Positions 1 through 62,137 of a stretch of 64,000 nucleotides of DNA are shown here, one piece after another. Each line of letters begins with the position of its first letter. Position 1 is the stretch's first letter. The position numbers were made by a program, and so were the translations under genes. Source of the stretch: Strongylocentrotus droebachiensis. Taxonomy: Eukaryota; Echinodermata; Echinoidea; Camarodonta; Strongylocentrotidae. The stretch is taken from contig JAVYIG010000063.1 of the NCBI GenBank assembly GCA_035222895.1, positions 931,001 to 995,000 of the forward strand. The letters are read 5' to 3'. The notes under the pieces are model-generated. The model made no database searches. It worked only from the letters and a program-made list of their open reading frames with translations, and was not told the DNA's origin.

Positions 1-2307
1 TTATGATACGCCCTGTATTCAAGCATGCACACAATCACACATAATAATGTAGGTACGTTAATTCTCAGCACGAATATAAACACAAAGATACACCATCATT
101 TTGTTCTGACAAATTTTGTCATTTTAATTCTCATCATTTTTTTAGGCCTTTACATACAAGGACAAAAAGAGGGGTTTGCACTGCTACACGTTGTCATCCT
201 ATCTGAGGTTTCCATGAGATTTCCATACAAACAAACAGAAAAAAAAAGGTTGCAAAAATGTACACGTGACTAACTAGTAAGAGTAGGCAGCGTTCCATAT
301 CATATGTTTTTCATTCTCACTGAAATTTACAAGCTTCATATTATGCCGTCAACTCTCACACTGTCAGGAAGCCAAAACATTTCAAGACTCTTGAACTACA
401 TTCACTTCTGCATTTTATTGACTTTGTTAAAAAAAAATTGTGTGAACATATAGGAGAAAGTAAAAAAAGAAAGAATATGATTTACAATGCAATAGTTACC
501 AGTAGTAATTTGACTGATTTTTTTTTAGTAATTCTGGTCCACATGGATGTGCTTTAGTCAAAAGGGACATGGGTATATGCACAACACAAACGTGTGCTGT
601 TGTTCACGCAAGCATGCACACAAAACACGCACACGTTATTAGATAACAAAGGAAAAGAAAACAAACAAGATAGACACAGGAAAAGGACATAATATTATAT
701 GACAAGACATTTGAAAAACTTTGGCTTCCCTCTTACTTCAAGAAACAAACTAGGCTATGGTAGAGGCCAGACACAAGACTGGCATCTTCAAAGATTCATC
801 TAAAGGTAAGACAATAGGAGAGATGAAGAACATTCTCATATCTAGAATGAATGAAACAATTAAAACAGAGTATTGCCATTGGGTAAAACTTGGTTTCTAA
901 ACATGGTGCAAAACATTGCAAATAGCATGGGACATGGGGGAGCTACACTTTGGTGAATATGTTCACTCCAAGACTTTCAATATCTAGACACAACAGAATC
1001 AAATTTTAAAAATAAATAATTGTATAGACTTGATACACAGACACAGACACTGGATTGATTGTAACACATTCCGTAATGATTTCTCCTTCACATTCAAAGA
1101 AGAAGTACATTTTCATGCAATTAACTACTTGTACCTAGCATATAAAAATAACACATCAATTTGTGCATACAAATGTCTATTAGTTACACACCATTTGTTT
1201 CCTTATCTCACTCTGCTCAAATACTTACAGGCATTCAGTGTATGTGTGTGGAACAGCATCCCAATGTAATCTCAGCATAACCACTGGAAATCATTACAAT
1301 CCTGACTGTTTAAAAGATAAAGGATTCTAGTCCCATAGCTATATAGAGACTCAAGTAATGAATTGAACTCTTAACTCAATCCTTGTCAAATAAATAGCAA
1401 TACGGTAGCAGCTACTGGCAAGCAACTAATTGATTCACTTTTCATTTTCTTTGCAGTTTCCACCTACTGTCCTCCTCCAATCATATTTGCAATTCTATTC
1501 TGGCAGTTTAGTTTTACATCGACCCATAATCATTCATGAATCTATCTAATTTTGGAAATATTCCACAATTAATCGCATTCTGACATTCTTACATAGTGCA
1601 CAGAGCTTGTTTCGCGATCAAATTAAAAAGAAGGGAGAGAAAGAGAGAGTTGATCTCCAGTGTACATAGTCTGAAGCTATTAATTCACAGAATGCATATA
1701 CGCTTCCCCCCTTTACAATTAGATAATGTTAATAGTCAGTAACTGATACAATTTTGACCAGCTGTTCAAACAAGGCAATACACAATACCTTGCTATTTCA
1801 ACACCAGATGTATCCTATCTTTAAAGGGCTTCAAGTTTGTCCACATTTCTCTAATCCCTAACATTTTATTATTCAAAATTCAAGACATTGTTTTGGTCCC
1901 TATATGGAAATGTCAATGTCAACAATTATCACACTACTCTCAAACACCATTATAAGATACACCCAATATGTCAAAAAGGTCATTTGGAATATTTTGATTC
2001 TGCACAATGCATCATATCATGATATACTAGTGACTAAATAAACTGGTCTTTCATAATATGTATATTAAAAACGGCTTAAATTTTGAAGATCTCATGTTGA
2101 CAATATGTCTTGGCTTATATATACTGTGAAATGACCTGTGACCTTTGTTCCAACAACATGATTGATTTATGATGCTCTCTGCTAATAGAAGTAAATCATT
2201 ATTGAGACTATTAAAAAGTGGAATGAGATGGATGGACAGACAGCCCCCTGGGGAAGTATTTCATGTTGAACGTTTTTAATGATAATTGATGTGATCATTT
2301 TTCTTAG

Positions 2308-2335
2308 ATCTCACAGCAGATTGCATCTTCTTCTT
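2308..2335. repeat. 28-bp direct duplication, copy 1
   Basis: The 28 bases starting ATCTCACAGCAGATTG and ending TTCTTCTT are identical to 6061-6088, in the same orientation. Flanks differ. Confidence 0.85.
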
Positions 2336-5300
2336 AGACTCATAGTATAGGTGTACTTTAACTCTTATCTCAAATAGCTTTCCCTAGCAATCACTGATCT
2401 GTCTCTCTTTAGATTCATTTTTTGCATCGCACTATGAAGACTTGCTCCTTTGCAATGAAATGTACAGGATAAATTCATCAGCATCATCACTTTTTCTTTA
2501 ACAAAAATTACAAAAATTACAAGTTTTGAAGGTGACCTAAATTTAAAGTAATATCACATTCCCTGCAAGCATCTATTGACAACAAAAAATGATGAAATAA
2601 GTACTCAGTTTGTTATTTTTATTTCAATGTTGGAAGTGGACTCTATCTTATAAAATAAACATACATGTATATTATCTGATTGGAGCCCCAAAGTCATTAC
2701 CTCATATAATTCAACACAGAGTTAATGCTCTTGAGGCTCCAAAGCCATGATTTAAATTACTGGCAAATCATAACCAAAGGATAAATTCTCTGATCAATTG
2801 TTTTCTTGCATTCACACACACTCCAAGAAGAGATTTCTATGGAACCTTCTTCACATTCTATCAAAGCTGTCTATTTGCTTTGGTTCATTGACAGTAATCA
2901 AAAGGACTATCAAGCAAGCTTTAGTCTTCTCCCAAACTATGGTCCAGTCAGTATATCTTTCTTTCAAATAAATAAAGCGACATTGTTGTTATTACAATTA
3001 CAGCAAAATACCCTGAACAAATAACTCTATATTTTGGAATAGTTAAAAAACATAAATTACACATTAAGACAATATTCTGGAATTGAGATGAACAAAATAT
3101 GAGGCCAGTGGCTGATGAGAGGTTTACAGGGAGGATAAGGTACATTGAAAGTTGGCATGAGGAATAATGGCCTTTTGGATAATCTGAATAGCATAATGGT
3201 AGACTATAAAAACAGCAAACAAACAAATCTGTGATGTACCATTAGATGACTTATTTAAGTAATGCTTTGTGAAGCACATTATGAAGGCAGCCATTATTTG
3301 AAGGAGATGCTGACATCATTTCACTTGATGCTAGAGTCAAGAGTATGATAATTCACTACCTGTGATCTCATAAGTAATTTGTGTGAAAAGAAACTTCACT
3401 TGGATGTCTGGACATATCAATATACCACGATCAAATTTCTAGGTGGAGAAGCCATATTGGATTAACCCTTCTATATTTCAATAACTTTCTCAACCCCTTG
3501 TTCAGCAATGATTAAATGGCACTTCTGATCGCACTTTAGATATCTTGAGAGTAAATACTCTTTTCTATGAGTTAACTTTGGTGTAGCAGGCTAGAAGACG
3601 TGCAGCACATGAAGGACCAAGCAACCATCCCAATATTAAAACAAGACTCAAAATTAAAACACATTCAAGGTGACAGCTGAAGATGTACAGAATCAAAACA
3701 AACTACAATAAATAATAGTGATTAAAAAACAAAAAACAAAAACAAATCAGGATTCCAGAAATCAGTCATTTGTTTTCATGTACAGTGCAACCCCTTTTTT
3801 CTCTACTGTCTTTCATAATTATTTTGTTTCTATGGTACAAGAACATATTCCACATATTTTTTTCTTCTACTTTACATGTTATGTACAGATACTTCACTTT
3901 TTTTTCTTCATTACTTCCTGTTTTTATTCAATGAATAGTTTATTGTAGAACATAGTTAAACTGAGAGCAAGAATCCTAAGCATTCCGTGGCTAAATCACA
4001 CATGTGCACTACACTGTGTAAATCAACTATACCTGCAAGTTCAACCTTCAGATTTTTGCACTGCCACAAAATTTTGCCAAACACTTTTCTTTTTCGATAA
4101 AAGAACTACTGTGTAACAGAAGTTAACTTCAATCAATTAAAAAAAAGAAAAGAAAAAGGAAGCTACTGGTGCAATAAATTATAAAATGTTACATTTTTTC
4201 TTTCTTTTTCTGAGTGTAATTGCAATTGTGTTGATAGCTGTGTAAAATTTATTGGAGGATCTAACGCAGAGGATCTAGTGCCTCTTTGAGATGGTACAGC
4301 TGTGGACATACCATCAAATATGATATAGGGACTCCAACTGCTCCAGACAACACAATGCAGCCCAGGAGTATGTATAACATCTTTCATGGGTTCAACGTTA
4401 TGCTACAGTGCTTGGCAAAATTTTAAAGCAGTGACAAAACGCTCTGTATTACTCACTCATAGGAAGGCCATGTCACACAAAGGAGGTTCAACATTAAAAT
4501 GAACAAACATTCTTTCTCACCGAGAGAGAAATCTTACCACCAACTCTCAACAATGAATAGCACGAGTTAGGGATCTTCCTGTATCAGTGAAGATTAAAGA
4601 CCGCAATGATCATGATGGACTAAATGCTTTCCTATACACCACATCCTTTCTGAATGACATCACAAAGGGTTTTGGTCACATCAACCTTATTAATATACCA
4701 ACCAGAACATCTACAAATTCAAAGAATCTTGTAAAAACAAAAGCATTAGCAAATCAATTTGATGAATAAATTAGGGAATAATACCAAAATAAAGGCTGTG
4801 AGTCTGTGGGGTATTGAATATGAAATGGAGAAGATCTATTAACCATCAATAAGCAAAAAATGACAGATAGAAAAAAATGAAAATTTAGGGTTCAATTTGC
4901 ATAAGTTTGATGTGAAATATCTGCTACCAGGTTAAACCTCCTTCATGCAAATGGCCAGAAACACCGATTTAAATGTGGCATATCTTAATAATACCTGTGA
5001 CCTGGATAATGCTCTATGGTTCAATCAGCTTGCCTGATGATATAGTCTGCGTAATTTTACTGGAGCTAACATTAGACTGATTGGACTAATATAAAATTCT
5101 GAGGCCCAATTCACCGGACATTTATCGCTGAAATAACTGCTATAGAACATACAATGGTCAATTCTATCAAAATTACAAAAGTTACATACTTCCACAAAGT
5201 AGCAGTTATATTTGTATGATGTAGGTTATTTTGTTTTTACATCAGTTAGTATATCAGACTGCATTATTTCCTTTCCTTTCAGATGAAATAATAAACAGTG

Positions 5301-5495
5301 AATGTTATTGAGCACTATGTATGACCCATGTTATTCTATGTTATAAGTATGCACACATTAAATCCTTGTGACTCGAGTCTTCAACTTCATTGACAAAACC
5401 CTAACGTTCATTCCTTCTGAATGCGATATGTACTATAAACCCATATGAAAGGTTTATTCCATTAATCACCGATATTCACATAAATTAGCTTTTCT

Positions 5496-5548
5496 TTTCT
5501 GCATCACTTTGCACGAAGAAAAAAAAGAAGAATAAAGTGATGCAGAAA
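5496..5548. repeat. 15-bp inverted repeat hairpin
   Basis: TTTCTGCATCACTTT at 5496-5510 pairs perfectly with its reverse complement at 5534-5548, with a 23-base A-rich loop. It lies about 1.1 kb downstream of the MARK stop, so it could be in the 3' UTR. Confidence 0.75.
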
Positions 5549-6060
5549 CACTCTTAGTTATAAGTCATATATCACTTGAATTACTATTTAAAAACAATTC
5601 CATTCCATCGATGCTTTCTCCTGTACCATGCTGGCTACTAAATGGCACTTATAGCCCAGGTACATCCTATCATCCCCGGCTTGATGATTACATCATCAAA
5701 CACAAGGGCTCCTTCTTTTGGCAGTTAAGACGCTTTCCCGTTTTGGTAAACGTAAAGCGAATAAAGTTATGTGGAACCATTCAGCGTGGTCTTTGATGAC
5801 AGTCTCATCATCACGATCCGAAGCCGACGAAGCAACGGTCAATCGTGGTAGGCCCTTCCTTTCTTCCCTCTGCTTGTTCTCATCTTGGACAAGCTAGCTA
5901 GGGCCTATAAACATGCAGCTACGGCGGGCGAGGCAGTGGATTCAAAGAGATAACATACATGATGAAAAGATCCTCAAAGAAGGTTACATACCCTGCTTGC
6001 TAATTACCCATATCACACATCCTAATAGATAAAGGGACATGGTCAAATAGAATAATCAAC

Positions 6061-6088
6061 ATCTCACAGCAGATTGCATCTTCTTCTT
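6061..6088. repeat. 28-bp direct duplication, copy 2
   Basis: Identical to 2308-2335. On the minus strand this copy follows a pyrimidine-rich stretch ending in AG (ctttcaacttcag), so it could begin a spliced exon; copy 1 lacks such a tract. Confidence 0.85.
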
Positions 6089-6667
6089 CTGAAGTTGAAA
6101 GGATCTTTTCTATGTTACCTCACTTTCAATTTGAGTTTTTTGCAAGAGACATTCTTACTCAGGTAAGACATGAGCAGAATCTGGAGATTTTACACTAGAT
6201 TTGAATGTACTGTGCTTTGGTGTCTGCTTCATAATTCTTCCTTCTGATAGCAACACTGTAGAGTCTTGGGAATCTTCTGTGAGCTGGTGAAGATTTGAAT
6301 CCTGAAGAACATCAAGAATGAGAGTGATTATCTTACATTGCATCTACTAGGTATAAGAGTCGGGTGAACATGGTGCGCAATCTGGTTTGTATTGCTACAT
6401 TACAAATGTGCGTACAAAAGAGTGCAGTTCTAGAAGCTTCTTCACAGATGATAAAAAGATGCTTCAAAGATCAAGATGCCAAGATGTGATGTCATCTTGT
6501 TCACATACAAAGCAGACGTACGGTATGAAAGTGTGGAGGATATGGATGGTAGTAGCAACCGCAAACACACGCTCTCCTTGAGCGTATGTCAGATACGGTG
6601 CTATCTAACCAAGTTGGACTTGAATCTCGTCGCAGCTGTCATGTTGCTGAATGGTTCCGGCATCACT

Positions 6668-54673
<48,006 letters not shown>

Positions 54674-57600
54674 CTGTAAAATAAAAGTAAGAAATAAGAG
54701 ATATTAATGCATGAATTGATATTTCTTAAAAAGGAAGAAATAATTCAGTAAGTTTGAGCTATGAAGCATTAGGAAAGACTCTATGATTTGTAGAAATAAA
54801 GAGATGAGACCGAAATTTCTAAGATGAAATGAAAGAAAGTTCAAGAGAGATAAAACTACATGTAGCAATCACATCACACCAATCTAGAGTAAGCAAAAAG
54901 GTCATACAGAATTTTGTTTATGAATTTAATAAAGTCTTGCAGCAAACAGAAATGATCATTCCTAGGTTTGATCTAATATAGCTCAAGTGCTTGTGGCACA
55001 AATGGATCACTTTCTTGCTTTGGTTATATTCTTTTTACCTTGACCAATGAAACACAACCAAACAGCATGGGTTATACTAAGAAAAGGCACAGATTGACTT
55101 ATGCACTTTATTCAGGCTGAGATGCCAGCTGATTGCCTTTAGGTTATATTGAAGGGTCATTGCATGAATTCAAAGGAGAAATATGCAACAAACAAACGTT
55201 AATGTCATGATAGAGACCGAAAGTATCATAAAACCATAAAAATCACAAGAGAAAGTAGTCAAATAAAATGTCTTACAACATGGATATGTGCATATGTAAT
55301 ATTACATGGACATGTTCATGTATCAAACGTGCACAGATGGCAGTTTTCACTAGATCCAGAGGTAAGGGGGAAAATGTCTGATTTAAAAATCACTCATTCA
55401 TCATAGCTAGTATTAGCTACATGTAGAACAAATCATGTGTCCACTAGCAATTTACAAGTTTAAATGGTGTGATTCACAAGTCTTCATATAAAACACACAC
55501 ACCCATACACACACCCTACATTTTGCCTTCACTGTAATCATGCCCTTGTAATAGACCCTTTCACACCAACTTAATATTATCTCTATGAAACCTATATTAT
55601 TGTACAAGTGACATACATGACAAGATAGTTTCCTCAATGTAAAACAGGAACCTGCTTCAGATTGCATTCAAATGACCAGTCAATTATTGATCAAATGGGA
55701 AAGCCCTTGCAGAACATGGGTTTTTTGTTTTTCTAATTTCTTCCCTAGATACACCCGGCAGAAGCGTCATTGTAGTTATTAAGTTCTGAGGACAGCAAAA
55801 TATGGATTTGTCTGCAAATGTCAGAGGCCAAGTATAGCTTCATTTCCTAGATAACTTGTTTTGCTCAATGTGAGGGGGTGTTAATATAGCCTACCATACA
55901 TTAAGTGCAAAAGACAGAGAATTTGTTAATATCTCAGATAAAGGATGAGAAGATGGAAAACCAAGACAGGCATGGGGGCATGTTGAAATGATATAGGAAT
56001 ACTAATGAAAATATAAGTAAGGGTCATCAGTATTCCAGTTCATTTATGTCAAAAATTCAAAGAGATAGGCAAGTCTTCCTGAATATATTTAATTGACAAT
56101 AGGACAAAGTACATTTGTGCACATTTGAAGGAAGAAAAAAAAAACCTTTTTATATAGAAGTCAACAAATTTCATAACCTGCATGTTTCCAAGAATTACGT
56201 GTCAAGCCCATGCTTACAATGTTGTATGTTTATGTAGTATATTCTGTGCTCTTTAAATACGGAAAGGGTCATTCACTTTGAGCACAATGAACAATGTTTT
56301 GCTTCATATCATATAAAAACACCTCTTTCAGTATGTTAACACATAGCCTTGCCAATTTGTCTTTGGCAAGAGATAAGATTCTGATTTACGGAAGTTCATA
56401 ATAGCTTGAGAGCTTTTGACATAGCTACTGCACAGCTATTCACACCATTGAACAATTTCCAATTCAGGGGTATCCTTTCCCTTTAAAAGTAATTACAATG
56501 CTCAGGTAACCTGCAGCCTCGATCCTTTGCCTTAGCTACGGTACGGTACTGAACGACGCTGAACAAGCGAACCTTTACCGGCCATAAATGTACCTGATAG
56601 GTCAACCTGCTCAACGTTTCCAGCACTGGTCCAATGGCCTAGGCATACAAGCATGTCCAACACTACAACATTACTAATGCCTGATGCATCTATCTTGCCC
56701 ATGACGTTGTTCAAGTGGCGTGCGGAGGATTCACAGACTCTGAGCTAGCACTGTGGAACGAGAGGAGTCTAGCTGCGCATACCTATGCAGTGATGTACCC
56801 TAGCAAGCATTTGCACGTCAAATGCACACAAACACAGACATACATTAATGTCTGTAGGTAATGAAGCTTCATGTACTGGTCCCGAAATTTTGTCTAGTCT
56901 GAATTTTCATACATCTTTAATAAGTTTGAACTTATTCATGAGGGTCTATATGACAATAACCTGGTGAATCTAAATAAAGTGTAATATAAAAGTGATTACA
57001 TTTAACAGTGCAATACACAAGAGTGCAATCACAAAACATTACAAGAAAGTGAAAATTAAGAAAGGGAAAATTAAGAAACTGAAAGATAAGAGGAAAATAA
57101 TTAATATAACTTGAATTAAGTCTACAAGTTCTGTAAGTCCTTCATATTTTAGAATCAATTATTGTCCCACTGCAGTAGGCATTAGGTCAATTGCATTCTA
57201 GATCTCATTATATGAACACTCCAGTGCAGTAAGTTTCTGCTTATTCTAAATGGGGTATTAGTTATCAAAAGAATCACAAGAGAAAAAAAGTCATTTTTCC
57301 AGACAAACAAGAAGGTTTAAATATTTAAGCCAAAACCTCGTCTTGGACCACATAAAGGTCAGAAACCAAATAACATGGCCACTGTCTAACACTAAAAGAT
57401 TATCACGTCATCTATCCATCTGGCCCTACTTATCCATTCCAAAAATTGAGAATGCAGTCAGTGTCTGGAAAATGAGGCTAGATATGCGGCTATCTATATT
57501 GACAGTACTGCCATGTATGATTCATGTATGAGCGGCATGATTGATTGAATAACTCAGGTTCAATATTGATTGCATTGTTGTCATCCCCTCCTATCACAAC

Positions 57601-58091
57601 CATAATGAGACATCCAGGAAAAAAACACAAATTCTATATGGATGCTAATTACACAGCAGCTCCTATGCCTTCTCCTCTCATCACAATGAATGTTACAAGG
57701 ACAACATGAAGATTACATCACATTCTGACAATGGCTAGTCATAATCACATGTTCTAACACTTGATTCCACTTTGTTTGTTTGGCAACTTAATTCTACTGT
57801 GGAAAAAAATTCATCAAGAAAATTATAGACCTAACCAGGGAGATTTTTTTCTCATTTCATTCATCATATACAAGTACATAACAAATAAGAATTACAAGCA
57901 TTTGAATGAGATTGAAATACTGCTACGGCAAAATCAAATGATTACACGAAATAAATGGCAAAAATGTGTGAGCATGCTGAATAAGTCACCTTCTTTTCTT
58001 ATAAAATGATCACAATTTTACTTTTTTTTTTTAATGCAATAGAAAATGTACACCCAAGTCTTTGCAAATAACTAAACTTCCCCTTCAATTA

Positions 58092-58699
58092 CCGTATTTG
58101 CCGGCGTAAAGGCCGCAGTATTTTTGGAAGAGAAAATATCAAAAAGTTGGGGTGCGGCCTTTAAAAAAAAAAAATCAAGTCAAAACCAGCACAAATTTGC
58201 ACACATGGGACTACTAACGGTACAATAACTATACCACTATGGTACAGGACATTTCAACACATCTTACCGACAATTTTATCTTGCATTGTTGACATAAATA
58301 CGAAAATAAATTGCTAAACCAACATTTGCCGATAGATCTTGATCTAAGTTCGTGCCAATGCATTGCAAAAGTAAAGGAAGGGACCATTTAACAGAGCTAC
58401 CGCGAAGCATCCATCCGAAGTTTTTGTTTTCCATTTCATGCAGTTTCGCATTACACCGTACATTGTGGTAGGAGTCTATATCGGACACCAAATCTGCCCG
58501 CGATCACTTTTTGAGCTAAACTTCCGGTAAATTATAAGAATATTGATGAATTTGGTATCAGCTTGTAAAAAAAAAAATAAGTGTTTTACAAGAAAATTAC
58601 GATTATTTTGTTTTGCCCGTTTTTTTTTTTTCCTCTTTAAAGTGTCAAAGTTGGGGTGCGGCCTATGCGGGGGTGCGACCTTATCGCCGGCAAATACGG
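58092..58699. mobile_element. TA-flanked MITE with CCGTATTTGCCGGCG ends
   Basis: About 608 bp. Inverted ends CCGTATTTGCCGGCG, flanked by TA (58090-58091 and 58700-58701), suggesting the Tc1/mariner/pogo group. Subterminal repeats of GGGGTGCGGCCT occur at both ends. No coding capacity. Confidence 0.87.
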
Positions 58700-61600
58700 T
58701 ATATGTTATTTAAACCTTGAAAATGAACAATGAGGACAAAAAAAGTAAAAATATGTATTTCATATATGTATTTTAGGTCACGGGAACTATCATTTCGTAA
58801 ATCAAACTTCCAATGAGATTTTTAATCAAAATTAATTAAGCAGCACCAAGATTTACAATTTGTAAACTTACAATGAATGATCTCATTACAAGTCTAATTT
58901 ACAAGAGAAAATCAATCATAATTGATATCATATTAAATTTGTTATTAATTTTGGTTTCAATGCATTTCTCATGTGACTATCAGCCACATCAACATCCTTT
59001 CAAAAGTACAAAGGTTATTATCAATGTTAGGACAATCTACTTTGGAGTTTGGACAAAAGAAAGTTCAGCTCCATTTTATAATGACAATTTACAGAACAGG
59101 TGACTTGGCAAGCTAAGCAAACATGGCCTATTCTGATTAAAGCTTCAGAGCCACTATTAAAGCACACCTATCTTCTCTCTACAGAGGTATTGATATGCAA
59201 AGCATTACTCACTCATTTTTTTTACAAAATCACTGCCATGACATTTCAATTCCAATGGAAGCTGATAGCTTGTAACATGAACCTTCATTCAACCCTAACT
59301 TATTATACTCCAAATTCATCTTCCAACAAATCAATTCCAAAAATGATGAAAAGTCATCCACAACTTATATGAACTATATTGTCAAGCAGGTGGTGATGCA
59401 CTTGACCTTTAACCTGCCATGCAGAGAAGTAAATGTGACAATGAGATAGGGTAATAATACATGCATGTCTCAACAAAAGAAACAAATATAGAATCATAAG
59501 GTACAGTTGATCGTGCTTTCTTCTTTAAATGCAGCCTGTCCCTATGAACTTAACCCGACCTGCATATTGGTGAGAAAAACTACCCTGAAAATTCTTTGAA
59601 AACATTTGAAGTTCGAGGTTTTGATATCCCTTAGTTTTAATATCCAGACCTTTCCTTTGATACTCCTTACAATTACACACCTAAAAGAAGATATTTCTTT
59701 AATTAGTACCTACACTTTAGAAATGCTGCTGCACTTCAAGAGCAAAATAGTATTTATTAATAGTTATTTGTTATGAATATGTTAAATTTTTGGTGAATAT
59801 GTGAATTTATTTGATAATGAAAAAAAAGTATTATTCTCATAATCAGAATGAGTCGAATTTTGTTCATATAAAAATGTAATAGAAGTTAATTAAAAGACCC
59901 TTCACAAAAAGTACATGAAAACAAGCACAGTAGTTTATTTTTTATTGCAGTCGATTTGCCCATCATCAAATAAACATGTAGAAATGGTGTGTGCAATATC
60001 AATCACTGCCTAATAAATGGCCAACACAGCCTAAGCAGCTCTATCGTAAATCAAATGAGAACCTATTCAGCCTGCACACTGAAGCAGACTGGCGCAGAGT
60101 GCATGCACCAATGCAAGAGTAAGCAGCAGGAAAAGGGGGGTAGGTGCATTAACCAATACCGTGGATGTTTTCAATTATAAATACCCTGCGGACAATGTGA
60201 TAGTAATTTGGAAGTGAGGTTGGGGTGTTGAAGATAGCACTAGCGTAGAAACCATGGGAATCAGGATGGAAATAAATCAAAGTTGACACATGCCTATGAC
60301 CTTCCTGTGACACCGGTCACAATCAACATTATAGTAATAGTATATGGATATAACTTTCTAGTGAAAACATTGGGAGGTAGCAATAATTACACATACCCAC
60401 TATCACTACATACAGTAGACCTGCACACAATGAAGAATTATAGTTCATTGCACAATATCAGTTCTCAAACCACAGGCAGAGTCTGCACTTAGTCAATACA
60501 TGGTGAAAATCAAAGTGCAAAGTAACTGTAGATAATCATCTTTAAAACTTAAATATGATTGGATCAGTGAAACTGATTGAACCTGTGTATTTTTGACAGG
60601 GAGGGCCGTGAAAACAGACAGGTACAGAAAAAGCTGGAAAGCCAGTCGTACATGTTGGCTTGTCAAAAAAATAACATATTTTAAGCTCAATCCGCCCTCA
60701 ATTACACATTTCAAAATGCAAAAATAATGTAACCAGAAAAGGAGTGTGAAGACAGTTTTTTTTTATTTGAAAGCATTAAGAGATTCTACGCTAAATGACT
60801 ATTGCACTTGAGCTTGTCACAGCATTGATTTACAATTCCCGAAGTGCTCTTACACCATCCCCTACGTTGACTCTTCAGTGATTGCAGTTGACATTGCAAA
60901 TGTACATGTATGTGTTCTCATGTGCTTTTTTACAAGCCTTATGTGTAAAACAGCAGGCCTGAGTTACATGTAGCAGGCTTGATTTGCATACTAAGTGGAA
61001 ACCTGGAACCTCCAGGATGAATGCTTACATTTGTGTACACTGTTTAACATTACTGTCACTACATGATGGATACAAGCTTTGCATGTTCCTCTCTTCCACA
61101 AACACTGTGCAGAGAAATAGACAATTTGGTTTGTAACATGCATTCAGCTATGCACAGATCGGATTTCATGAGAGCGTTGCTCAATGTTTGAATATGTTCA
61201 GCTATTATGAGAGTTAACAAAATGATGTTTCTGAAGTAACATATATGGCCTAAAACCAAAGGTTGCTTTGCAATATCCAATCGTGCAAAGTACAGCTGGA
61301 CTAACTTTATTCCCCTACATGTATAAGCAGAGACAGTTGGCACTTGGCAATATGACTGATTTTCCCCATTGCTCAGTATTCTGTGCATACAGTAATATGA
61401 ATTTAAGTTCTTGAAAAAGGATGGGAGTGTTGGTGACTACCATATGTTGATAATTGGGTTAATTGCTATTAAAGTATGTAGAGAATTATGGAATGAAAAT
61501 GACATGGATCATTTTAAATTCAGAAATACCCTGTTCATGTTTTAAGGGTATACGTCATTACCTGGATATTGGAACAACCACTGTCAATAGGAACTGACAT

Positions 61601-61885
61601 AATACCGATAATGTGATAACAAATACCATGTTCTAAGATTTGCATTTCAAGCAAATGTCACACATGCATGCAAATGTAATGTAGTTGAATACATGAGTAG
61701 AGTTCTCCAATCTCACTACAAAGCAAGCATGTGAAGGTTTTAGCCTAGATCTGAATGGGAGAGATTGTGACAATACTTGACATGAATGCACTAACAGAGT
61801 ATGAACTCCCTACCTAGAGCTTGAGCCATTGTAACCATCTTCTTTCACAAAATCACTATTCTTATGCCTCAATGCCTCATAATGG

Positions 61886-61901
61886 GTGTGTGTGTGTGTG
61901 C
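61886..61901. repeat. (TG)n microsatellite
   Basis: About eight GT/TG units. Confidence 0.9.
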
Positions 61902-62137
61902 ATCTATGGGGGAGCCTGTATAACGATGATCTAACCCCCTAGACTAGTATTGTTGTGTGAGGCACTTCATATCCTTTCTCCATTCCTTGGCTTTTGATCA
62001 ACAGGATACAACGATTTAATCAATGCCGACTTCTACTACAGGTCTCTAATACACCAAGTCACAGCATGAACGTGTATTGCTTTTAAAATATAAAATATTT
62101 AAATTTCTTGAAAAAGTGCAAATGCCTAAATATGCCT

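Larger units (their letters stand above)
1..6667 (-). other. 3' UTR and 3' flank of MARK
   Basis: AT-rich sequence with no recognisable gene. It should contain the MARK 3' UTR (AATAAA on the minus strand occurs several times, so the poly(A) site is not decidable) and flanking DNA. It holds a 28-bp direct duplication (2308-2335 and 6061-6088), a hairpin at 5496-5548, and an exon-like open frame at 6155-6301. Confidence 0.5.
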
